A stretch of DNA of 41,354 nt from Elusimicrobiota bacterium (GTDB lineage: Bacteria > Elusimicrobiota > Elusimicrobia > JACQPE01). The position numbers were made by a program, and so were the translations under genes. Of this stretch, positions 1 to 6,594 are shown piece by piece. Below the pieces are notes generated by a model that saw only the letters and a program-made list of their open reading frames with translations, was not told where the DNA came from and did not search any database. Each line of letters opens with the position of its first letter. The first letter of the stretch is position 1. The stretch is from NCBI GenBank assembly GCA_016180815.1, contig JACPAN010000021.1, positions 1-41,354 of the forward strand, given 5' to 3'.

Positions 1-165
1 CTCCTGACCTGGCGCGTGCGCCCCGTGGAATCGTCAGCCGCCCCGGCCCGTGTGGGCGTGGTCGCCTCCCGCGCCTCCGTCGGCGATGCCGTCCACCGCA
101 ACCGCGCCAAGCGCCGCCTGGGCAGCCCGGTTAACAACGGCGGCTTGGTGAACTCCGTGTCATAA
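1..165 (+). pseudogene. rnpA: RNase P protein component fragment (partial rnpA)
   Basis: Frame 1 from the first base reads a piece of the ribonuclease P protein, including the segment RVGVVASRASVGDAVHRNR followed by AKRRL, which matches the RNR-x-KRRL RNA-binding signature of RnpA. The match stops after that motif, at about base 120. The frame then continues through unrelated codons (GSPVNNGG...) to a TAA at 163-165. A complete RnpA would continue with another 40 to 60 residues. Bases 1-120 are 93/120 GC (about 78%), far above the rest of the window. The neighbouring DNA is the 3' part of a minus-strand nucleotidase gene. I read this as a gene fragment joined at about base 120, probably an assembly chimera at a contig end, though a real rearrangement is possible. 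Confidence 0.6.
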
Positions 166-2576
166 GCCAGGCTGATAAAAGGTCCGGCGCTCGCCTTAAG
201 CAATTTGCCGTCGATATCCATGGTTTTGTATTTGAGCTCGGTTTCCACCAAGGCTTGATCGATGGTTTCGTTTTTAATGGCGGGAGTGTTCTGGGGCTTG
301 AGCGTCAGGCGGCCGTAATCCGCGGTGAAGCCGGCATCCCAAGACAATCGTTTGATCATGAGTTCGGAATAAATTTTGAGCGATCCGCGCGCGAAGACTT
401 GATTGATGGCTTGAATCCGGGCGTTGGGCACTTGAGCATAAGCCGCCGCTTGTTCAACTTGAGTATTGGCTAATTGCAGGCTTGTTTGCCTGAGGTTAAT
501 CCGCCACAGCGGCTTGGGCGGCGTTTTGCCTTCGCAAAGCCGCTTAATGTGACCGGCGTAATTTTCAGGATTTTGGGTTTGTTTTTTGTCGTTGAGCCAA
601 GCGAGAACGACTTTGTCCAACGTCGTTTCATGCTTGTTGATGTTTTGACCATGGGCAAATTCCGGCAACTTTTCGTCATTGAGCAAATTGTGAGAAACGG
701 CCACCCGGTAGAGCTCATTGTCTTTAAGAGGCAAGCCCGCGACCCTGGCTTCTTGGTCCAAACCGGCCGCGGCCAAGCGTGTTTTTTCGTAATAGCGCGT
801 GGGCCGTACGTCCTTGGGATGGATGGGCACGTCGTCGAAACTCATCTGTTTCATGAGGGCGCGGATATCGCGGCCCGGAAGGTCCATCGTGACGATTTTT
901 TCTTTGTCATCCAGCCAACTGGCGACCAAGCCTTCAAAGGGAGCGCCGGCGACATTGGAACGCAAAGGCTGAATTTTGACCAAAGCCAGTTCCGCGTCGA
1001 ATGTTTCGCGCATGATCTGGGCCGTCAAATTCCAGATTTCTTCGGCCACATAAACAAGTTTGGGCAAACCTTGCGGTTGGGGCCATAAATTTCTGGGATC
1101 GGGCAACACAGGTTCCGAGGAATATTGTTCGGTAATCAGGCCCAAGAGTTCGTCTTGAATTGAAGAAAACAGCTCATCCTCAGGAGCGCGCTCGTTCAAC
1201 GGCGCGACTGTTTCAACGATCTTTGTCAGGGAATAGCCGGCACGGGTTTTTTGAAAGCCGAGTTTGATATCGCCGTAGCCGTAATTGGGCATCAAGGCAA
1301 CGAGCGCCGGCCTGCGATGTGTTTCTTGGGACCAATCCCCGAGCGTGATATTGTTTTGCCGCGAACTTGTCAGATCGTCCGTGGAATCTCCGATCATCAT
1401 ATCCACGCCGACGGCATCAAAGAGAAGCTTGGCGTCATCTTGCCTGAGCAGATGGGAGACGCAAACGACCAGATCGACCTTCTGCCGGTTGCGCAGTTCC
1501 TCGACGATTATTTTGGCTTTGGCGATGGGTTCTTCCGCTCGATAAGGCAAATGTTTTGAGGCGAATAAGCCGTTGGCGTTCTCGCGGACAAGGGCAAAAA
1601 CGCCGACCCGCACGCCGTCGATATTTTTGACGACCCAGGCTTTGGCGTGGAAGGGGACCGTGTCATCAAGCGCTTTGACGTTGGCAACAACGATATCCAT
1701 CGATGTTGTTTTTTGGCCCCGAAGAAGAGGCTGCATGTCGTCATTGCTTAAATCGCCGGCTGTGGGAGCAAAAATGCTGAAGCCGAGTTTTTCAAGAGAC
1801 TCAAGCAATAGATGACGATGGGATTTAATTTTTTTGGGCAGAAAAGCCCCGCCTTTAAAAATAAGCAATTTAGGCAGGGGGCTTCGTTGAATGCGTTTCT
1901 CAAGAGCTGTTGTAATGGCGGCGGGCCCCGGGCGGGGCTTGCCGATCGCGACAACGCGTATTTCGCGGCCGTTGATCGTCAGCCGGTAAGCCTGGGCCAA
2001 GTTTGCCTGCCATCGGGCAATTTTTGCGTTAGGGTCGGTGATCAAAACAGGTTGCCACGCGTTCGTAGCATCGCTGATCATGGCCAAGGTGGCGGTTGTC
2101 CGTTGAATGCGGGGGTTGTAACCTTCCCCGGACCGGTCCGCGGCTGTTTGAAGAAGCGCTTCCAGAAGCGGGTATTCTGTTTTGGGGTAAGCCAGGAGAA
2201 TGGACTCGCGGGTTTCAAGAATTTTGACGGTCTCCTGATTTTGTATCTGCGCGGTGTTGGGCAGGCTCTCTTTTTTAAAATTTGCCGGGATATCGAAAAG
2301 ATAGCGGCCGTTTGATAAATAGGCCGGCTTAAACGCGATATTGTCGAGACGAACGGAAGCCGTTGACGTCTGCAGAAAAGCCTCGAAGGTGGACAGGAGA
2401 TCGAGATTAACGCCGTGGCGCCATCCGTAGGTGTAAAGAATTTCTATGGTTTTTTCGTCGCCGGTATTCGACGCCGGAGAGAGACCCTTGGCTTGGTTGG
2501 GACTGATAAGCCAAATAAGCAAAAGGGGAAAAGGCGCAAACCGTTTAATTTTTTTCTCCGAATTTTTCAGCGTCAA
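1..2576 (-). CDS. Exported 5'-nucleotidase/metallophosphatase-like protein with degenerate active site, 3' end lost
   Basis: A long minus-strand frame with no stop before base 1. It probably starts at TTG 2574-2576, inside the 3' end of the upstream Memo-AMMECR1 gene, with a weak AGG in front; this start gives a plausible Sec signal peptide (KRFAPFPLLLIWLISPNQAKG region). The middle third resembles the metallophosphatase core of UshA-type nucleotidases: VRVGVFALVREN, VDLVVCVSHLL and the VGVDMMIGD strand. The usual GNHE is replaced by PTAGD and the usual GGHSH by IGDSTD, so metal-binding residues are missing. The last third resembles the 5'-nucleotidase C-terminal substrate-binding domain (SNVAGAPFEGLVASW, LPGRDIRALMKQ, NELYRVAVSHNLL). 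Genuine-looking sequence ends near base 121; below that the frame is only antisense to the rnpA fragment. Likely a non-catalytic or divergent exported relative. Family placement is moderately sure, activity is not. Confidence 0.7.
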   Translation of the reverse strand, partial: MTLKNSEKKIKRFAPFPLLLIWLISPNQAKGLSPASNTGDEKTIEILYTYGWRHGVNLDLLSTFEAFLQTSTASVRLDNIAFKPAYLSNGRYLFDIPANFKKESLPNTAQIQNQETVKILETRESILLAYPKTEYPLLEALLQTAADRSGEGYNPRIQRTTATLAMISDATNAWQPVLITDPNAKIARWQANLAQAYRLTINGREIRVVAIGKPRPGPAAITTALEKRIQRSPLPKLLIFKGGAFLPKKIKSHRHLLLESLEKLGFSIFAPTAGDLSNDDMQPLLRGQKTTSMDIVVANVKALDDTVPFHAKAWVVKNIDGVRVGVFALVRENANGLFASKHLPYRAEEPIAKAKIIVEELRNRQKVDLVVCVSHLLRQDDAKLLFDAVGVDMMIGDSTDDLTSSRQNNITLGDWSQETHRRPALVALMPNYGYGDIKLGFQKTRAGYSLTKIVETVAPLNERAPEDELFSSIQDELLGLITEQYSSEPVLPDPRNLWPQPQGLPKLVYVAEEIWNLTAQIMRETFDAELALVKIQPLRSNVAGAPFEGLVASWLDDKEKIVTMDLPGRDIRALMKQMSFDDVPIHPKDVRPTRYYEKTRLAAAGLDQEARVAGLPLKDNELYRVAVSHNLLNDEKLPEFAHGQNINKHETTLDKVVLAWLNDKKQTQNPENYAGHIKRLCEGKTPPKPLWRINLRQTSLQLANTQVEQAAAYAQVPNARIQAINQVFARGSLKIYSELMIKRLSWDAGFTADYGRLTLKPQNTPAIKNETIDQALVETELKYKTMDIDGKLLKASAGPFISLAYDTEFTKPPLLTGLPRRRLARLRWTASPTEAREATTPTRAGAADDSTGRTRQVR

Positions 2577-4032
2577 AAACCTGGATTTCGGTTTTGGGAT
2601 CGTTCCAACAATCGTCGGGCAAATGGGCTTTTTGAGAACAAAGTTCGTTTAAGAAATCGGTTTTATCGGGAATATCCTCCCAAACCGAGGGCAGGAAAAG
2701 CCCGGAATTGCGGCCTTGCCGGATCAGCACTCCCTGCCCTGGTTTGACGGCTTGGGCTGAAGAAACTTTGCGAAACGGCGTCAGCATCGAGACCTCGATC
2801 GTGATGAGGTTCAATTCTTCCGCCGTGACCGGGCGAAAGCGCGGGTCCTCGACCGCGCTTCTGACGGCGTAGGCTTGAACCGCCTCGGCCAAAGGCAAAT
2901 CGCAGACTAAAGAGCCGATGCAGCCTCTCAGCGACGCGGCATGAGGCCTGTCTTTTCTGCGCAGCGTCATAAACACCGCGGCCGGAAGATTGAACTCCAA
3001 GTCATTCCAGATCGCCCGCTTGGGATTTTCTTTTTTGGCGATGTAATTGACCAACGCTTCCCGGGAAAGTTTCAGCAGCGCGTCTTTTTGCGTTTTCGTC
3101 AGCTGCGGGCGTTGGGGCGCGGGCGCTGATTTCGTCCAAGCGACGGCGGCATAGCCCACGGCCCGATCGGGCTCTCCGTGAGCCAATTCTCCTGAATTGA
3201 TGTATCCAAGGACACGGCTTTGACCTTTGAATGGTTTGACGGCATGGAGGGCGGTCAGCGCCGCGGCCTCGCCGCAATAGGTGCAGACCATATTCTTGGG
3301 CCCGCGCTCCATGAGCATGCGATTGGCGAGCCAAAAGTATTCCGGATCATCATGGGCCAGGCGCATGGCCTCAAGCGTGGCCAGATCCACGACTCGGGCC
3401 ACATTTTTGTGCGGGTAATGCGCGAGATCGGAGGAAACAATGAGCAGGACTTTGCCCGGCTTCATGATTTTAGCCAGGGCGGCGCCGATTTCTTGAGCCA
3501 CGCGAGGGTCGTCGGTGTTCATGAGCAAGGGGACTAATTTGGCGTTATTTAAAACGGTTTGCAGAAAGGGCAGTTGAACCTCGACCGCGTGTTCGCCCTG
3601 GAAGGCTTCGGGTTTGTGCTCGATCAGGGGCGTCAGCTTCATGAGCGTTTGAATCATGTCCGCGTTGATGGCAACCGAGCCCAGGGGCGTGGCGAATGTT
3701 CCGCTTTGAATGGTCGCCGCTCCCTTGATGCCCATGCGATGCCCGGAGGCCAGGATAATCGCCGTGTCATAAGAGCGACCCCGGAGCAGCCGGTAGAAAC
3801 GGGCCGCCGTGCTTCCCGAGTAGATATAGCCTGCATGAGGGGAAAGCCCGCCCAAGAGATCACCTTTGAGCGTTTGTGTGGGCGCTTGAGCGAGGAAATC
3901 GTCCACCATGCTCTTTAGCTGCTCCTTGTCGGCCGGATAGAAGGCCCCGGCGACTTGCGGGGCGATGGTTTCGGCGTGTAGGAGATTGCCTGTTAGAAAT
4001 AAGAATAGGGTGATGCAGATTCTTATGGACAT
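2545..4032 (-). CDS. Exported Memo-AMMECR1 fusion (AmmeMemoRadiSam system proteins B and A)
   Basis: 495 residues. Residues 1-20 form a Sec signal peptide ending LLHA/E, and ATG 4030-4032 follows the good ribosome site AAGGGAG. Residues about 25-300 are a MEMO1/AmmeMemoRadiSam-B domain: VAGAFYPAD, SPHAGYIYSG (H66), ASGHRMGIKG (H98), EHAVEVQLPFL (H148) and the C-G motif at TYCGEAAALTAL (C253), equivalent to the iron/copper-ligand region of Memo proteins. Residues about 315-490 are an AMMECR1 domain with the signature LRGCIGSL at 368-375. In established families these two domains co-occur with a radical SAM protein; none is visible nearby. Export is unusual, because Memo and AMMECR1 proteins are normally cytosolic. 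The 3' end overlaps the downstream nucleotidase-like gene, implying translational coupling. Substrate unknown. Confidence 0.92.
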   Translation of the reverse strand: MSIRICITLFLFLTGNLLHAETIAPQVAGAFYPADKEQLKSMVDDFLAQAPTQTLKGDLLGGLSPHAGYIYSGSTAARFYRLLRGRSYDTAIILASGHRMGIKGAATIQSGTFATPLGSVAINADMIQTLMKLTPLIEHKPEAFQGEHAVEVQLPFLQTVLNNAKLVPLLMNTDDPRVAQEIGAALAKIMKPGKVLLIVSSDLAHYPHKNVARVVDLATLEAMRLAHDDPEYFWLANRMLMERGPKNMVCTYCGEAAALTALHAVKPFKGQSRVLGYINSGELAHGEPDRAVGYAAVAWTKSAPAPQRPQLTKTQKDALLKLSREALVNYIAKKENPKRAIWNDLEFNLPAAVFMTLRRKDRPHAASLRGCIGSLVCDLPLAEAVQAYAVRSAVEDPRFRPVTAEELNLITIEVSMLTPFRKVSSAQAVKPGQGVLIRQGRNSGLFLPSVWEDIPDKTDFLNELCSQKAHLPDDCWNDPKTEIQVFDAEKFGEKN

Positions 4033-4071
4033 GGCTCCCTTCTTGGGCTATTGTAGTAAGAGGAGGGGGAA

Positions 4072-4554
4072 TTGTCTCGCTGGAAGAAAATCGCCATTTC
4101 CGTCTTTGTCGTTGCTTGGACCCTCGTTTTTCATTACGAGTCCACGCGCGCCTTTGTGCTCAATCGGATTTTCAACAAGGAACTACCCAAGTTGAAATTG
4201 CTGTTTCCTCCGGCGGGCTGGATTATGTTCTACCAGGTCGATGACAATTACGGCACGGCCGAGGTCTACGGCATCAAGGGCCAAATCGCATTTTTCATCG
4301 ATCCCCATCGCATTTTTGAAACCCGCTGGCTGGGTTATGACAATATTCACCGCAATATGATGGTTTCCGTTTTAAACGCGCAGCGCGGCCCGGATTTCTG
4401 CCGGTATTTAAAGCGCAAATTTCCCGAGTACGATGGTTTTGCCGTGATGCGCGCGATTTGGCCCGCGTTGTCCAAAACCCCGGATTTGAAGCAAATGGGG
4501 CCTCTTTATCAATGCGACAAGGAAGGCCGGGCCTTTCTGCCGAGGCAGGGTTGA
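4072..4554 (+). CDS. Membrane-anchored hypothetical protein, partner of HTTM-DUF393 gene
   Basis: 160 residues starting at TTG 4072, chosen because AGGAGGGGGA lies directly upstream. One N-terminal transmembrane helix (KIAISVFVVAWTLVFHY) is followed by a domain of about 130 residues that should face the periplasm. I do not recognise a named family. Aromatic-rich motifs such as PPAGWIMFYQVDDNYG and a DPHRIFETRWLGYDNIHRN segment are seen. It ends in TGA overlapping the probable TTG start of the next gene (TTGA), so the two are almost certainly co-translated. Small proteins of this shape often sit next to HTTM/VKGC-like membrane genes, so a joint membrane-redox role is possible, but this is inference. 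Confidence 0.8.
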   Translation: MSRWKKIAISVFVVAWTLVFHYESTRAFVLNRIFNKELPKLKLLFPPAGWIMFYQVDDNYGTAEVYGIKGQIAFFIDPHRIFETRWLGYDNIHRNMMVSVLNAQRGPDFCRYLKRKFPEYDGFAVMRAIWPALSKTPDLKQMGPLYQCDKEGRAFLPRQG

Positions 4555-5864
4555 ATACGCTCTCTCGCGCCTGGGATTCTTTATTTTTAGAGGAGCGTTC
4601 TTCCTTGAGCCTGTCTCTTTTTCGCATGGCCGTTGCCTGGACCGTTGGGTTTCATGTTCTGCCCACGTTTTTTGAGATGGGGGATAATTATTTATCCGTT
4701 TCTTTTCGGGAGTACAATGCCTCGTTTTTTCCGATTCCTGTTTTGGAATGGGTGGCCAAGCATCCCGATTGGGTTGTTTGGGCCATGGCCGGGGCGTTCG
4801 TTGTTTCGCTCGTCTTTTTCTTTATCGGTTTTTTGACGCCTGCCAGCGGCGCGATTTTATATTTGAGCTCCTATTATTTTTATGCCCGCAATTCGCTTCA
4901 TATCGGCACGCTGTCCTGGGACATGTTTCTGGTGGTCTTTTTTTTAGTTTTTTGGTGCCCTTATTTAGGGGATTCTTTTTCCATCGACAGCCTGATTCGC
5001 GGTGATCCCGAACCCTGGCGCAAGAAGCGTCCGTTTCACATTCAGCGGCTGCTGCAGATGGTTTTGGCGAGCTTTTATTTTTACACGGCTTTATGGAAAT
5101 GTTGGCCCCAGGGCAATTGGCTGTCGGATCAGCCGTATTATTACCTGATGCATTACCCCGACGGCGGGGTGATGAAGCAGTTCCCGGGCCGGTCCCTGCT
5201 GGCCGCTTCGCCGGTGTTATGCGATTGGCTTGAGGGCGCGATCCTGGCCTTTGAATTTACCTCGCCGTTATGGCTTTTTTGGAAAAAAACAAGGGTGTTC
5301 GCCATCCTGGCCTGGATTTTTTTCCATATCATGCTGGTCGTGACCATGCATGTGCCCACGATTTTCTTTTTTCTGTTCATCCCCATGTTGATGTTGTTTA
5401 TTGACCCCGAACATCTCGTCGGATGGATCGAGCGCCGCCGCAAGGCCTGGGCCAAGGCCTGGGGCCGCCATCGTTTGATTTTCGACGGCGATTGCGGGTT
5501 TTGCCAAGCGGCGTTGGCCCGCGTGCGCGTCTTAGATCCGACCGGCCGCCTCGAGCCCGTGGATTTTAGGACAACGGATACGGCGGCTCTGCATTCTTCA
5601 TTGACCAATGAAGCCTGCCGCGCCCGGATGTATTTGCTTGAGTCCGATGGACGCTTATCCGGCGGTTTTCATGCGTTTCGGCGGTTGACCGTTTGTTTAC
5701 CCATGCTTTGGCCCATGGCGTTGGTTGTTAATATCCCCGGTTTAAAATTCATCGGCGAGCCCGCGTATGATTGGGTGGCCCGCAACCGTTTCGGGTTTCA
5801 TGCGTTTAGGGCTTGCCGGGATAATGCTTGTTTGATTGCAGAAAGCGGCAAAAGTAAAGGCTGA
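4551..5864 (+). CDS. HTTM (vitamin K carboxylase-like) membrane domain fused to DUF393 thiol-redox domain
   Basis: About 437 residues from TTG 4551, which overlaps the previous stop. The same frame extends upstream to 4458, but that part is antisense-like overlap with the previous gene. Residues about 15-300 carry several transmembrane helices in the HTTM/VKGC-like arrangement (FRMAVAWTVGFHVLPTFFEM, HIGTLSWDMFLVVFFLVFW, FHIQRLLQMVLASFYFYTALWK). Residues about 310-430 form a DUF393 thioredoxin-like domain starting LIFDGDCGFCQ, with a CxxC-type motif (CGFC). HTTM and DUF393 are often neighbours; here they are one protein. Role unknown: possibly thiol-disulfide chemistry coupled to a membrane carboxylase/epoxidase-like fold. 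Fold assignment is good, activity uncertain. Confidence 0.88.
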   Translation: MNTLSRAWDSLFLEERSSLSLSLFRMAVAWTVGFHVLPTFFEMGDNYLSVSFREYNASFFPIPVLEWVAKHPDWVVWAMAGAFVVSLVFFFIGFLTPASGAILYLSSYYFYARNSLHIGTLSWDMFLVVFFLVFWCPYLGDSFSIDSLIRGDPEPWRKKRPFHIQRLLQMVLASFYFYTALWKCWPQGNWLSDQPYYYLMHYPDGGVMKQFPGRSLLAASPVLCDWLEGAILAFEFTSPLWLFWKKTRVFAILAWIFFHIMLVVTMHVPTIFFFLFIPMLMLFIDPEHLVGWIERRRKAWAKAWGRHRLIFDGDCGFCQAALARVRVLDPTGRLEPVDFRTTDTAALHSSLTNEACRARMYLLESDGRLSGGFHAFRRLTVCLPMLWPMALVVNIPGLKFIGEPAYDWVARNRFGFHAFRACRDNACLIAESGKSKG

Positions 5865-5911
5865 AGGTGTTTGAGGGAAGGTCAGAGTTCAAGTGTCGCT
5901 GATGGACGGTT

Positions 5912-6295
5912 TTAGAGAGTGGCGAGTTGCGGAATTTTTGAAAAGTGAGAATCCGTGGTTAATAGCGGTAGATCGTGCTCAAGCGCTAGAGCCGCAATCC
6001 AAAGGTCGTTGGTGGGAATGGGAGTTCCTTTGTTTTTCAGGTAGGCGAAGATGCCGGCGTAATGATGCGTCGTCTGTTCGTCCGCATATAAAATCCGTAC
6101 GCGCGGGGAATTTAAAAATTCAATGAGCTTGGCTTCGTTCTTTTTTCCGGCGCCCCCGACGGCAAAACCGGCTCGAAGCTCCGCCAGCGTAATAAAAGGA
6201 ACATAAATTTCATCCGCTGCTTTGAGAGCACGCGCGGGTTTTTCCTGACCTCTGCCCGCGGCGCTATAACCGGAAGTATCCAAAGCGAGGCGCAT
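5912..6295 (-). CDS. vapC: VapC-like PIN-domain ribonuclease toxin
   Basis: 127 residues with the acidic PIN-domain pattern: RLALDTSGYS near the N-terminus (first Asp), TLAELRAGF (Glu), PIPTNDLWIAALAL (third acidic residue) and LLTTDSHF (fourth). Family members are Mg2+-dependent ribonucleases that cut tRNA or other structured RNA and are held inactive by a VapB partner. The ATG at 6293-6295 directly abuts the VapB stop (6296-6298), as expected for a co-translated toxin-antitoxin pair. No obvious terminator follows. Targets cannot be read from the sequence. Confidence 0.9.
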   Translation of the reverse strand: MRLALDTSGYSAAGRGQEKPARALKAADEIYVPFITLAELRAGFAVGGAGKKNEAKLIEFLNSPRVRILYADEQTTHHYAGIFAYLKNKGTPIPTNDLWIAALALEHDLPLLTTDSHFSKIPQLATL

Positions 6296-6550
6296 TTATT
6301 TCCACAGTTTCGAGTCGATTTTTCTTTGCGCTTTAAGCGCCTGATCTACCCGCGGATCTTCAACCCAACTGCCGAAAAAATGATCCAAATCGTTATGCAG
6401 TTCCTGTTGCAAGCCCGCTCCTTTTGCCAGGGATTCCAGGATTAAACGATTCAAGCTCTTCCCGGATTTTTTGGCTTTGATCCGCAGGGCCTTGTCGAGA
6501 TCGCCGGGCACGGACCGGATCGTATATTGAATATAGTGAATGCTTTCCAT
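6296..6550 (-). CDS. vapB: VapB/FitA-like ribbon-helix-helix antitoxin
   Basis: 84 residues from ATG 6548-6550. A longer reading to 6580 crosses the promoter and is unlikely. The N-terminal YTIRSVPGDLDKALRIKAK and SGKSLNRLILESLAKG segments look like a ribbon-helix-helix DNA-binding fold with the beta strand first. The C-terminal half (DHFFGSWVEDPRVDQAL) resembles the toxin-wrapping tail of FitA/VapB antitoxins. The start lies 7 bases after a TATAAT hexamer with no Shine-Dalgarno between them, so translation is probably leaderless. An inverted repeat GCCTA-n5-TAGGC covers the -10 and is the natural candidate for autoregulation. Confidence 0.85.
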   Translation of the reverse strand: MESIHYIQYTIRSVPGDLDKALRIKAKKSGKSLNRLILESLAKGAGLQQELHNDLDHFFGSWVEDPRVDQALKAQRKIDSKLWK

Positions 6551-6585
6551 GCCTACATTATAGGCACTAAATGCAGGCAAAACAA
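6551..6585 (-). promoter_or_regulatory. vapBC promoter with operator palindrome
   Basis: On the minus strand TTGTTT (6580-6585) and a perfect TATAAT (6557-6562) are separated by exactly 17 bases. The predicted transcription start coincides with the A of the VapB ATG at 6550. GCCTA (6551-6555) and TAGGC (6561-6565) form an inverted repeat around CATTA that overlaps the -10. Binding of the antitoxin or toxin-antitoxin complex here would block RNA polymerase; that role is inferred from the family. Confidence 0.7.
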
Positions 6586-6594
6586 GGGGGGCGA

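Noticed and set aside
474-2315. Plus-strand open frames of 167 to 204 codons
   Set aside because: They are antisense to the nucleotidase-like gene, whose frame carries recognisable family motifs throughout.
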